Shown here piece after piece: positions 34,965 to 47,690 of a DNA stretch of 64,000 nt. The stretch lies in NCBI GenBank assembly GCA_027422505.1, contig JAPQWV010000018.1, positions 15,580,001-15,644,000 on the forward strand, read 5' to 3'. Origin of the DNA: Craterostigma plantagineum. Taxonomy: Eukaryota > Streptophyta > Magnoliopsida > Lamiales > Linderniaceae. Under the pieces are notes generated by a model, which saw only the letters and a list, made by a program, of their open reading frames with translations, was not told where the DNA came from and made no database searches. The position numbers and the translations under genes are program-made. Positions within the stretch are counted from its first letter, which is position 1; every line of letters starts with the position of its first letter.

Positions 34965-36973
34965 TTACAGTCCAGAATTGGGTAGATGAACAAATCGCCC
35001 GATTTGCTACAGTACTCGTTATGTAACCACAGTTTTTAAAGCTACAAATCGCCCGATTCACTAGCAAATTCACTGTAGCAATTCCAAATCAGATTGTTTC
35101 ACTGTAGCAAATTTCGCCGATCACTGTAGCAAATCACCCGATTTCACTGTAGCGATTTCAAATTTCACCGATTACTGTAGCAATTCGACCGATTACTGTA
35201 GCAAATAACCCGATTTCACTATAGCGAATTCAGTGTAGCTAATCAAATGTAGCGAATTAAATTCCACGCACTAAATCGCACGATTTTAATAAATAGTTCA
35301 CTTGTTCCTCGCATAGCAAATCGGCCGATTTCAATAAATTCATTGTAGGAATATAAATCGCTGAATCACACGATTTGGTACTGTAGCTAGAATTTGCAAA
35401 TCGCCCGATTTGAAACTCTCAGCGAATTTCAGTCATTTGACAAACAATCGCCCGATTCTGATCCTCTTCGAACAGCAATTCGTCCGAATTAAATTCGGTG
35501 AATCTTGACTTTGCAAATTCGCCCGATTTTTGCTATCGATTTCAAAACTTAGAATTTTTTAGAAAAAAAAAATCTTCATCATTTCGAAACTTTAATCGGG
35601 AAATCCAATTCTCACTAAATCATCCTTTGAAATTCACACTTAAACTTTCTTGATCACAAAAAAAAAAGAGAAAGAAAATTTGAACCCAACATTTACAGTC
35701 TGTTTTAGGCCTTTTTCGAAAATTTTAAAATATATTTTCCGGGTCCAAATTTATCGGTGAAACGACGTTTTTGTAAAAAATTTGAAAGCAAATCCACAAG
35801 CGTGTCAACGATCACATATCCAACGATCTACTTAGAACATTCAAGCATATTATAGAAAAAGACTTGGCATTTTCTCGAAGTTTCGAAATCATCACACAGT
35901 CTTTGGGTGTACACCAAAAGTTTTCAATGCTTAAATTCTGAAAACTTCGAATCAATGGCACCCTTCCACAACTCCCATAGTAAGAAAAGGGCATAGCCAA
36001 TCAAATGCTATAATTGCAGCAAACCTGGGCACACGGCTATAGACTGCTTTCTAACAAAAAAGAAGGGTGAGGTGTACTACTCTAGAAAATTACGACGGAT
36101 TAAGCAAACAAAAGCTGGAGTAGCTTTGATGGCAGAACAAGACAGCTGGCTCGATGAAACATCTGAAAGCGAGCAAGAAAATGTAGCCAACATAGCCCTA
36201 GTGAAAGGAGCTAAATCAGAGCAAAAGGACATGGAGGCAGACGATGATGGTAAAAACGAGGAAGCGTATTCAGAAAGGGAGGTAGAATCTATAGACCCCC
36301 TTTTGTATTTCGAACTCCAAGAAAAATTTATGGCTCTTCATAGCAAGTTTAGGTCAGTAGAAAATGAACTAGCTAAGACTATAGTCGATCTAGATATGAC
36401 ACGTGAAAACGTAGATAGACTAGAAACTAGCTTAGCTAATTCCGAAGTCATTTTAGCTGAATCAGCATCAAAAGTCATTGACTTAACTAACAAAGTCTCA
36501 AACTACGAGCAAACAATAAGCAAATGTGTTGATCACGAGAGGACAATCAACGACTTGCAAGCTCGGTTTGATAACAATTATCAATGTCTGCTCACGCAGC
36601 TTCAAGAGATGAGTAATCTTGATTGCCTGCTGGAAGTAGCGCAATCAAAAATTGACAGTCGCGACGCTGAAATAGTAAAGTTGAAGACACAGGTTAGCGA
36701 GCTAAACGCTAAATTGACAACTTGCATCGACGAGCGAATCAATAAAACATGCGAGTTCGATCTCCTGAATATAGAACGTGTAAAACTGTATGCTAGGAGT
36801 AAAAAGCTAGAGGACCTCCTAACAAAAAGAGGACAAACAGATCGAACGATCTTCTTGAACCAGCCTAAGGACACAGAATTCTACGATCCACGTGCAGGTC
36901 TAGGCTTTGTTCCAAACCCTACTCTAGCTGTGAAGAAATCCCTAAACCCATATGATCCGTATGATATTAGCTA
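34965..36973 (+). repeat. Element A leader plus gag-like segment, second copy
   Basis: Near-identical duplicate of 23894-25896 with scattered substitutions and small indels. It ends at AGCTA (36969-36973), followed by a B solo LTR. Confidence 0.95.
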
Positions 36974-36983
36974 TGAAGTGTAA
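36072..36983 (+). pseudogene. Element A gag-like ORF, second copy (5' part)
   Basis: Same zinc knuckle and coiled-coil segment as the first copy, but without the premature stop. It is open through FYDPRAGLGFVPNPTLAVKK to DISY, where the B LTR interrupts it. The upstream ATG (35955) has an extra base relative to the first copy. The reading frame continues after the solo LTR at 38789: if the insertion is ignored, codons run directly into GINIPKLMAFTPES. The ORF was therefore open before B inserted. Confidence 0.8.
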
Positions 36984-38783
36984 AATATGCCTAAGAGGGG
37001 GGGGGGGGGGGTGAATTAGGCTTTAAAAAGTTTTGGCTTTTTCTCCTTTGAAAACTACTTTTCTTTAAGAAGATATTGCAGAGCACGTTATTCCCTAGAG
37101 AGCAGTAAGATTGTCTATGTTATCTCCCTAACCCTGTTTACAGAATATCACGTTAGTCTCAGAAATCCTTTAAAAGATATCACCTAGTTATTTGCCAACG
37201 TTCCGAGTTTGTCTCACAGAAAAAGTAAATAGCAGAAAGTAAAGTGAGGCGGGATTTTTATACAGGTTATATCCCCAACTCGGGTTTAATCCTGTCCTTG
37301 GGGTGTGATCTCCCCAAGAGTTCCAATCAATCACTAGGTATTACCGGTTACACTATGATTGACCCGTACACAACCGAAGCACTATGGACACTAGACCTCG
37401 CTCTAGGCTAACGCACGCCAAGTTTCGATCCACGCCGTTTACCCAGGAAACCTATTCCCCTGCTGGATGCAGCTTGCTACCGAAGGGCCACCGAATCCAC
37501 AAAATTCGTCCCTCCACGTGCGTAAGACTCCACTCGTGCTTCTTTGTGCGCTCAACGTGCCCGCAGACACAACACGTCCGAAGACAAGGTTTTTAGGGTT
37601 TGGAGTTTCTAAGGATCGCTCAAAGAGTACAGATTTGCAAATGAAAGCTCAATCACACTACGAATGAATCGCAAAGTAAGCTCAAGTCGTCTAAGGAATT
37701 TGATAGCTTTGTGTTCGTTGTGTACCCTTCAAAGTGAAGTGTTTGTCTTCTATATAGACCCACGAATAGCTTCTACACTTCACAAGGAAAGTTAAGCACA
37801 GAATACGCAAGAAAAAGCTCAATAATCACGTGCATTAACTCAAACAATCATGCAAAGAATAAACCAATTAAGCTCAACGGTCATGCATGATCACTTACCA
37901 TAAATACCACAGATTAACATTCATTCCAATGTAATCTCATCCGTTAGTCAGCATATTGCATATATAATTCCACTCGGCATATTATCAATGGTAAGCTCAA
38001 ACGACTGATTTCTTTCGCAAAATATGATAGCCAATCGCACATAGAAAGGTTTGATCTACTGAGTATAATGCAAAGCATATTTTCCATGTATGGTGATCTC
38101 ATCCGATTTCAGCACATTCCATAAATAGACTCTATCAGCATCTTACCACATATAAGCTCAATCAATTAATCACTTTACAAAATATACATCCTAAGTCGCA
38201 CAAGGAAAGCAGGATCATGATTCATTGATTTAAGAGTAATTTAATATCACACTCAACTGATATATCACTTATATTCTTTCCTAAAAAAGATCAATCACAT
38301 GTAAGCACTTAATCAGAATATCCTTTCCATATATACAGCATAGTCATTCATATTCGGGTGATCACATCGATATTCCTTCCTAAAATAACTCACACGTTTT
38401 CAGCTCAATCAGAATATCTTTTCCATATATAACATACAACCATTCATATCAGGGTGATCACAGCGATACTCTTTCCTAAAATAACTCAATCTCGCAAACA
38501 GTTGCATATCACTATATTTTCCATATATAGCACGCAACGAGATTCCATTCATGCGAACACGTTCATAACCATGTGATCACATGAATATTCTAGTTAAGCA
38601 TAAGATCACACAAATTCGATTTTCTTAACAGTTTAATCACATTTAAGCGCTTAATCGAACATTTTCACATACTTAAACATCACACAACATGCATATCGAG
38701 TTTTCTAATTTGTACCCCCCAATTTACATAATTACTTCGAATAATCAAAACTCTCATAATCATTTGGACCAAAAAGGTCTACA
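36974..38783 (-). repeat. Element B solo LTR, 1810 bp
   Basis: A complete LTR with perfect AGCTA duplications on both sides (36969-36973 and 38784-38788) and no internal region. It differs from LTR 1 by point changes and a 15-G run (LTR 1 has 6, LTR 2 has 9). Solo LTRs arise by recombination between the two LTRs of one insertion. Confidence 0.95.
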
Positions 38784-39965
38784 AGCTATTTAGGGATTAA
38801 CATACCTAAATTAATGGCCTTCACACCAGAAAGTGATGGAGATAGGAAGACAGGAGTAGAAATTCCACTCGACTATGAAGCTATGAATAATGGCTACAAG
38901 ACAAGGGAAATACCTTTGTCTGATGACTACTTAGATGCTCTTATTCCCCCTTCAACACCAATCATCCTCGAGAACACGTCCCCTGACTTAGCACAGTCCA
39001 GCCCCTCTAGTGCATATATCCCACCAGCAATTAAGGAAATATCTGACTTGCGCTCGACCCTAGAGTCCGAAAAGATTGTTTTTAAGGTAGAAAATGACGT
39101 GCTATTGACAATAATTTCCTCACTCGAAAAACAAATCAATAACATTATAGCTTCAACGTCTCCACAAATGTCTCTAGCTGAGTCTAAAATAGAAACTCTA
39201 ACCAAGCCTAGGACACTAAGGAAGCAGAATGCATCGAGAAAATCAATGCGTACCAACTTATCCTCGCATGCACCTACAGGTAAAATTTTAAATATGAAAG
39301 GAAATGAGATAGCCACAGGTGACGACCTATTATTTGAAAATTGTGCTCCTTCTTTTAAAAAGGAGACAATTAAATTTAGAGCATCATGTTCAAATTCGCA
39401 TAGTAGACATCAGTCACAAGCTAAATCTAACATTGCCACATCCCCATCCATGATTTCATTGTCTGAACCTGTACGAACATCTATGCTCTCTAGTTTTCAC
39501 TATTCTTATGATGATGCGCTAGCCTTAAATTCTCGTTTTAGATTAGCAAATGCACGTACAACCAAGAACGACGAACGCTTCTTTGCTAAGCTAGGCTCAC
39601 AAACTCAAAAGGAGAAGATTCAAACGAACAGAAAGATAAAGCCTACACATTCGTCTCCCAAGTCCAGTTCTAAACTTGACAAACGAAAAGATCACAAAAG
39701 CATCCAGTCAAAGCACCCTAAGACTGAAGCTAAAGCTAAAGTTTTGGGAATTAAGAAAATTTGGATTACAAAACAAGAACTTAGGGCAAGCACTAGCCTT
39801 TGTTATCCCTTAGGAATTAGAAAGATTTGGGTTCCTAAATCAACAGTTAACGCTATAGATAAACCTAAAGTTGACTTAGGACATAAATCTATGAAGGACG
39901 CATGCATAAACTCTAGATCTAATACGAAAGGACCCATTCTTAGATGGGTACCAAAATCTGCTTGA
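38784..39965 (+). pseudogene. Element A gag-like ORF, 3' part (383 codons from the first ATG)
   Basis: Continues the gag-like frame from 36973. It has Ser/Thr-rich text, a short coiled coil around residues 75-105, then a Lys-rich tail with two related motifs (GIKKIWITK and GIRKIWVPKS) and a terminal KGPILRWVPKSA, the sort of sequence found between gag and protease in plant copia elements. A stop follows at once and no protease begins. I class it as part of a broken or reduced gag. Whether it is translated is unknown. Confidence 0.65.
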
Positions 39966-42900
39966 GATGTTTTGCAGTTTCCAGCATGGGTAGGTACTTA
40001 GAGAGCTGCTCCACACCCATGACTGGTTTGCGACGAGAGCGGCCTCAAGATCCCTCACGTATGGTACCTGAAGCAGCCCCACATATCTGATCAAGGGATG
40101 AGATGCGGACAGCTAAAACCAACTGACAAATTTGGTAAATTTTAAATATGCATAAGATTACATGTTCGTAATTTATTGTATTTTCAATATGCATATGTGC
40201 TCAAATGACTAACATACCTACTATGTTAGTAAAATCTAGGATAAATGCATTTTATTCTGAAAAACATTTTCCATCCTAGTACACATGATTAAGTAAGGTT
40301 CCCTGAAGTTCGTAAAATGCTTATATTTAGGGGAAGCTTTATTTGTAAACTTAAGGGGGAGAAATTTTACAAATGAAATTAAAATTGCCAACATTATTTA
40401 ATTTTTGAAATATTTTCGTCAATTTTACCTTTATGAATTTTTTTTACTAAATTTCAAATTAATTTATGTTTTTTTCAGCGAACTGAGAATCGCCCAAAAC
40501 CGCTTTGGATTTAATTTTAATTAGTTTACCGAACCTATGAATCGCCCGAAACTGAGCATCGCTCAAACATCGTTTGCAACTTTTGAATCGCGCAAACTTA
40601 AGAATCGGGAAAATATTTTATTTATTAAAATGTTTCTTTGCTTTAAGTTTTTATCTTTGAAGTTCAAATTCCCAAAACTTCAAATATTGAGGGGGGGGGG
40701 GGGGGGGTAGACGTGTTTCGCGAACTAGTCTTCAAACGATTCGTACATCCTTTCAAATGAAAAAAAAAGAAAAACAAAAAACACTTACAACTCAAATACG
40801 CAAAACACCTTCAAAATGCGAAAACCACTTTCATCACAAAAATTACATGACCAAAATACATAGATCATTCTCAAAAGCCAGTACGCTTTGTAAGGACCCA
40901 AAACAGAACAACCATTAAAGCAACAGATAAACACAAAAGAAGAAAGAGCTCGAGCACCAACATATCTAAATTGCGTTTAAAACGACGCCTTAACTCCGCA
41001 TGTTTCTCTTCATCGTCTTGCTTCTGATTCCAGTTCATTTCCGTCAGCTAGATTTTTTTTGTTATGACATTACTGTGCTGCTCGAATCGTGTCTATTTAT
41101 AGGCGTAAATCGACCAACGAAATCATAATAGTCCCGACAAACATGATAAATGATATCGACGGATCTTTGACTTGAGAGCTCAGCGCCGCGAGTGAAAGCG
41201 ATGCTTTCGTTGTTGCTTATTGGATTTTGCGTCACATAAATCGACTTTGAAAAACTAAGTTGATTTGACATTTAATTTGGGAAAAATTTTGAACTCTGGG
41301 TTACATATTAATTGAAAATCTGGCATATGTCAGTGTTAGGGTGATTTTACTCAAATTTTCTTTAATTGATTTTTTGAGTCAAAATCTTTTTTTTTAAAAA
41401 AATGATCATTCTCAAAAACGCCCGATTTCAACTTAATCTCTCGGCGATTTCAACTACTTCTAAATATCCTCGGCCTTCAAATCGCCCGATTCCTCAGTTC
41501 GCCCGATTTCTCAATCGATTCAATTCATCGGATCTATCAAAATTGCCTGACACATTCACTTTCCATCAAATACTAGAATCGGCCGAATTGTCAAATCGCC
41601 CGATTCATCAAAATTGCCCGATTTCGGAATCGACAAAATCACTTTGTTAAAATACCTCTCGGCGATTCTTCAGAATCGCCCGATTTATCAAATCGCTGGA
41701 TTCTTCCAATCACCCGATTCCTCAATCGATCGAACGTGCTACAGTGCATCTTATATATATATATATATATATACCAAATTCGCCCGATTTTCATCACTTT
41801 TCCCAAAATCGTGTACACGAATCATTCTCATAAGGTCATCAAGCTTCGCGGGTCATCTTAAGAACTAGAGTTTGCGAGTTCAGTTCCCGTGTCATTACAA
41901 TTCAAGTTTCACGAACCCTCTTCAGTTCGAGAACCACAGCTCAATTCGCGGGCCAAGCCAAATTCCAATTTGCGACTCAAAGACTTCAAATTCTTTCGAA
42001 GACATACATCTTAGAAAATCATTTTCGCATACGGGATTTTTGGCACAACACTTTGAAATCTTTGAAACTAACAGCACCACACAGCTTCGAACTCCTCATT
42101 TTATGAACTCGGTATCCTACTTTGAAAATTCTTCCAAAACACCTAGTGGTCAACCACACCTCCCAGCATGCATGGTATTTCGGGTTGCTCCACATTTATG
42201 ACAGGTAAGAGATGCGAGCAACCACACCTCCCACCGTGTATGGTATCTCGGGTTGCTGCACAGACACGACTGGTTAACGATGCAAGCAAACAAACGTAGG
42301 TAAATTTTATATGCATCATTTTGTAATTTTTGCATGCATATCAAGTTGTAACTTCAAATTGCCTACCTTAAAAACAATAGGGTACATTATAGTTATGCAT
42401 GCTTCAAAAAGACTTTATATTCCAACTTTTCGCATGCATACATGAGCTGAAATGTATTAAATACCATGTTATAGGTACATTTTCATTATGTATACATCTT
42501 AAAGAATTTTGGAGCTTAAACTTTTACGTATGCGTATAAGCTGAATTGATAAATGTCTTTTTTCCTATTTGAGATAAATTTGAGGGGGAGCAAATCTTTA
42601 TTTTAAAGAGAAACAACTCCTATATTTGTGTTAAAAGGAGCAATAATTAAATTTTTGAGGGGGGGCGAACTCAATGTGTGAACTTAGGGAAAGAGACTCT
42701 CGAACGATAATTTTACCTAATATGCATCTTTTGAGGGGGAGTAATTCGGTTTTAAGAAGCTGATTTGCGGGGGAGGATTAAAATATATATCTATAATATA
42801 TAAATAATATAATATAGAGTTACTATTACATTATTAATAAGATAATACATATATATAAAAAATATATATATCTATCTATATATACATTTATAAATAATAT

Positions 42901-45232
42901 AATATATAATTACTATTACATTATTACTAAGATTATACATATACATAAAAAAAAGAAAGGCCAAAAAAAAGGCCTCATACTCTCGTAATTTTGCTTCAAA
43001 AGAATTCACTGTCTTCCAAAGATAAACTTCAAGGATGAATTTCAAGTCTACAACGGTCAACTCTCTTCAAAAGGCGATAGTGGCTTCTAGTGCTAACTCG
43101 ACAATGACCTCAACAGACCTGCTCCGAACCGCTGACCAAAATCAAGCAGCACGCATCACTTTGTACCGGATGTATGGATTTCAAGTTCCCATGGTTCAGT
43201 TAGACCAAACTGAATCTATCCCCGGAACACAGCCGAGTGTTAATGACGATCTCAAACTCATAAAGCGACCCCTATATGGAAATTCTTGACAAGACCGAAG
43301 AGCGAAAGATACAAAATTCCCTTAGTCACAAATTACTCGGACCAACCCCCACAGGTACAGGTGCTAATTTATTAGCCCCGGAGTAGAAGTCGCCGCATTA
43401 GGTCCAACGGCACATGCACAATCGAGCCTTACCCACTCATCGATCTCCCAACAGATTGATGTTTCACTAAATCACGGGGAGCCATGTTAGCTATCACTGC
43501 TTCACTTGGAAGCAAGAGATATTGAACTAAGTGGTAGTCAGCCCCACACCACTGAACTTTCCTGAGCACATCGAGTCTAGATGTCCTTACTACCTTATTC
43601 TTTTATATTATTTTTAGGACACATACACCTTGTCTTTTCGGGACTTCGTGACCAGATCAGAACTTCCGTAGACATGTCATTCTAAGACATGCTTCGATGA
43701 TCGGAAGGAAGTCCTATCGTTGCAACATCAAAACAACAACGGTTTAGGCCATCGTCTTCGAGCTAGTCTCAAGAACAATGTTAACGGGCTGCCTATATGG
43801 CCCCGATTCATCAAGTCCTGTTCTCACAGGCCACGTCTCAGAGTTTGTCTCTGAAGCCGTGTGATGGATCGCCTTAGTGGCTCCATCTGGTTTTTACCCT
43901 AACCGACATGTCTTTTGTGTCCTACTTAGCCTGCTATACAAGCATGCCGATCTCGTTCACACGAATCGCCATGAGGGGGAGAAGGGGATACGTACAAATA
44001 AACAGCAAATAAACAGGTCGGAGTACCCACCTAATTTCCCCCGAGCGTACCACTCTGAAACCGGGCTCTAAGGCATTTGAAAGGAACATTCCAAAGAAGC
44101 ATCGGTACAACTTAAAACACACCCCACGTACACCTTCTTCAGGAGCCAGACGAGCTTAACCGAAGCCGAACCAGACAAATTCCTTTGGCGATGACGAATC
44201 TGGAGTCGTGAAGAAGAAGATTCACCATGTTTCAAGTCCAGCGTAGGAGAAGACTAACAAAAGTATCCACTATTTCTGCCACGCCAACCACTATGAGGCC
44301 GGGCTCTCATGCAATTGAATGGATAATCTCAAGGAGCCCAAACACATTGTCAGAAAACACACTCCACGCCTACCTTCTTCTAGAGCCAGATGAGCTTCTT
44401 CGAGGCCGAACCAGACAACTTCCTTCGAAGATGACGAATCTGACACCAATAAATAGAGTAATCGTGACCACCAATCAACTCCATTATCTTTTCCCGACCT
44501 TGCCAAAGATAGTGCCCCATTTTGACCCATCGCATGACGATCTCCCTAGCTCGATCTTGAGGGGGATGGTTACCAAAGCAAAATGGGAGCAACACCACGA
44601 CAAAGTGCAATACCGATTAGAAAATGCCAAATATCAAGCATCGTCAAAGAATCAAGCGAAGACCATAGAGTCCAACGACTGATGTTAATGCCTCAATCGA
44701 ACGAAGAGATCAGACTCAAATAACAAGATACGACCAACAACTTCAACATGGACTTCAAGCATCAAAGCTGCCGACTCGTGTACAGCTCTTCGAGTTTAAA
44801 GAAAACTCTCAATCCCAATACAAGGTTGAACAAATGTAGGGGGAGTTGCGACAAGTGAAGGGAGAGCTGGAACACCTAAAGCGAATATTCGACTAGTGTA
44901 TGCCTCTCCAAATTTAAAGAGAAATCCACAACCCAAAGCTTGATCAAATGCAGGGGAGTGGTGACTATCCAAGGGAGAGTTCGAACACAAAAAGTGATGA
45001 TCCAACAAGCAGCTTTCAACACTTAAGAGAATGGAAGTTCAAGAGACAATGAGCTTGAAGATCTTTTAAAGAAGGGTCACATGACAAGACAAATGAGGAT
45101 GTGATTGAAGAAGAACACGCATGCAAATGCTTTTGCGTACGTAACTCTGATACGTGTTCTTTGATGACTCAGGACTATTACAAGACCAAGATAACCAGCA
45201 CTTAACTGTAAATTGAACACAAAGGGGGAGAT
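39966..45232 (+). other. Element A 3' noncoding region
   Basis: 5.3 kb without a convincing ORF. It contains a 17-G run at 40690-40706, more CGCCCGATT words (40487-40610, 41420-41790), a (TA)n run (41753-41772), and AT-rich repeats at 42780-42950. A 68-bp tandem repeat lies at 42154-42290 and has a relative at 39985-40105. A duplicated block lies at about 44054-44220 and 44296-44445, and a roughly 120-bp duplicated block at 44750-45000. G-rich PPT-like tracts occur at 40352, 42581, 42657, 42732, 42767, 43972, 44559, 44838 and 44951. Confidence 0.7.
45221..45230 (+). other. Element A polypurine tract
   Basis: AAAGGGGGAG ends two bases before the 3' LTR (45233). It matches the other G-rich tracts of the region but is the one in functional position. 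Confidence 0.9.
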
Positions 45233-45576
45233 TGTTAGAATATTTTATTGTGTTCAAATAATTATTTTACCTTAGTCTTGTATTTTTTTAAGTGAACTGG
45301 GCTTTAATGTTTTAGAGCCCAGTAAGCTTTTATTTGTAATGGGCTTACAAGGGCCCAAGTACAATATACCAACATGTGGTATAAGTACTAAAACCCTAAC
45401 ACATAGTTAGGGGTCTTGTGTGTGTGAGAAATACAGAGAAATAATTTTTGTGAGAGAAGCTCCAAACCCCCCTCAAGGACACGCACGCACGCCCCCACGA
45501 TAAGTTAAATTCTTCCCATTATTTTCGTGGTTAAAATGCTAGACATGTGTTTTAGTTGGATATACTAGGACCAACA
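45233..45576 (+). repeat. Element A 3' LTR
   Basis: 344 bp, TGTTAGAATA to GGACCAACA, followed by the AATGA duplication. Confidence 0.95.
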
Positions 45577-47690
45577 AATGAGACGTACATTATGAATTCC
45601 ATCACAAACGTATTCAAAATTCAAAATTAAACCACAATATCATTTTATATGTCGTAAATATGTATTTGATACATTGTCGAAGTTATTTGTTAAGAAATAT
45701 TAACAGGATGGTTCGTTAACGTCACCAGTACTAGATTGCCCGCATGTAATACTACATGTTTGCTATAAAATAACAATACGAACCTAGCGAATAACGTGTT
45801 TACAGATAATGATACCACATAATAGGTTTCCAGTACCACATTACAAATTCGATTAATTTTGTTCATAAATGCATATTGTTTGAGATTTACATGATTAACA
45901 TCTTGTAAATGTATGATTTGATGCATTTATCACACCAAATTTCTTTAAAATCCACATTGTTCGGTTGAGGTGGATGATAGTGAATGTTCGAGGTCAATAG
46001 TTATTCAAAACATAGACTATTACTTTGTTCATTGAAATATCGCATATGAATTTCAGCACGAATGCCATAAAAATTCAAAATTAAACCACAAATATCATTT
46101 TATATGTCGTAAATCCTGAAACCTTAAGGGTAACCCTAAAACCTTAAAGTCTTAATCTCCATAAACACATAACCATAAACATTGGTGCGATAACTACAGC
46201 AATTTGTAATACATAAATAACTTGTAGTAACATAGTTAACTAATGGATAACAGTTAAATAGTTATTAGTAACACATTTGCACTGATTTAGCAATCCCGCC
46301 CAAAATCCCAATCTTGGCATAAATTCTACCCAATTTATCCAATCAATCCACAAATCCCGCCCAAAATTTAGCAAGTATAGTAAATCCATCCAAATCCATC
46401 CAAAACCAATATCCCGCCCAAAATTTATCGAAACAGTTCTGCTAACAAAAATTCCATATCAATACTTATGAAAAACAATAGCACAACATGATATACCGCT
46501 TTAGATATTAAAAGTAATGCTTCGTTTTCATGTAGTAACATCTATGCGTGAAAAAATACCATATTTGTACTTCTGAAACACAGTAGAAGGACATAAAATA
46601 CCACTTCACATATACCAAGTAACGCTTCAATTTCAGGTAGTAAAAGTTCAATGCAATTATCGAAACAGGTCTGTTAAAAAAATACCACATCAGTAGTTAT
46701 GAGAAACAATAATATGTCCTAATAGGTAGGCAATTTTTACTTTATGTAGTAACAGTTCGATGCCGAAAAATATCGAACAGGTCTGTTAAACAAAATACCC
46801 CATCAATACTTACGGAAATCAAAATTAGGTCATAATACACCAATTAATCGACGAAGAAGTCGATTATGAGTTACCCCTTGTATCATGACCCACTTTGTTC
46901 TTAGTACCATATGTTGGACAAAAAATACCAAATATATATTTTCGAGAAACAAAAAAAGTCGCACGATACCAATTAATGAGATAAAAATATAATATGTGAG
47001 AAATAAAATAACGTTTTTGTAGAGTTTTATAAAGTTACGACAAATCGTAGTGACAATAATGCATGAAATAGTAACATGTGTTCCCGATGAATCAATGGCT
47101 GCAAAACGACCTGCTTTCACACAGCGTACGTTATAGAAGTGATGAGGTAACGATTGTTTCAACATTCACAGAGCCTATGAAACGCCCAAACTATGAGTAT
47201 CTCGAATACACACAGATTAGCTGCAATTGCTGTCAAAATCTATTTCGATTTTGCCAGATTTTTTCCAAATTTGAACCCATAAAAATTCATTACAACTCTT
47301 ACATCTTTCTTCATCAATACTAGAATAAAACCTACGTGACACGTCGAAATTGATTGGTTGATGGGGCAGTCGATTGTGCTCGATTCATTGTGAAAAATGG
47401 AATTCGATTATCTGGAGAACTAAATATAAATCTGTTATAAACATTTTACTATCGATAAGTAACACATTATCATTTTAAAGTAACAGTTATAAATTCTACA
47501 GTAACAAGGCGTCGTATATCTGTAACATACAACTGGCGTCGAACACCACTTTTGTGAACTGTTTATTAAGGGTATTTTAATAAAAGCATAGTTTGGGTCT
47601 TTACCTTTAAATTTTTCAAAAAGAAGGTCCTTAAAACTAAATAAAAATCTGATAGGGCTTGATCAGTATGTTTAAAATTGGATTGCAAAT

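Larger units (their letters stand above)
23322..45576 (+). mobile_element. Element A: 22.3-kb LTR retrotransposon, gag-like but without pol, Sirevirus-like
   Basis: LTRs at 23322-23665 and 45233-45576 are 344 bp each, with about eight substitutions and two single-base indels between them. A perfect 5-bp target duplication, AATGA, lies at 23317-23321 and 45577-45581. A tRNA-Met type primer site follows the 5' LTR and a polypurine tract precedes the 3' LTR. Without nested element B and the duplicated leader/gag, A would be about 10 kb. It encodes only gag-like sequence. No protease, integrase, RT or RNase H of its own is seen, so it must have moved in trans. Multiple GGGGGAG tracts in the 3' half suggest kinship with Sireviruses. 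Confidence 0.92.
21471..47690. repeat. Repeat C, split by nested retrotransposons (left 21471-23321, right 45577-47690)
   Basis: The two halves read on across element A's AATGA target duplication. 22990-23220 (left half) and 45715-45960 (right half) are also internally similar, with AATACCAC, ATTCGATTAATTT and TGACAT-type words. The right end is shared with 1932-2680. The two ends look weakly inverted relative to each other (GATCAGGCCCTA near 21480; its counterpart GATCAAGCCCTA on the minus strand near 47665). It is noncoding and AT-rich, with many AATACCA/GTAACA words. I do not recognise the family. The outer boundaries are approximate. Confidence 0.6.

Noticed and set aside
43035..44682. 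ORFs in the 3' half of element A as a possible envelope-like gene
   Set aside because: Short, separated by stops, partly within duplicated blocks, and without signal peptide or membrane segments.
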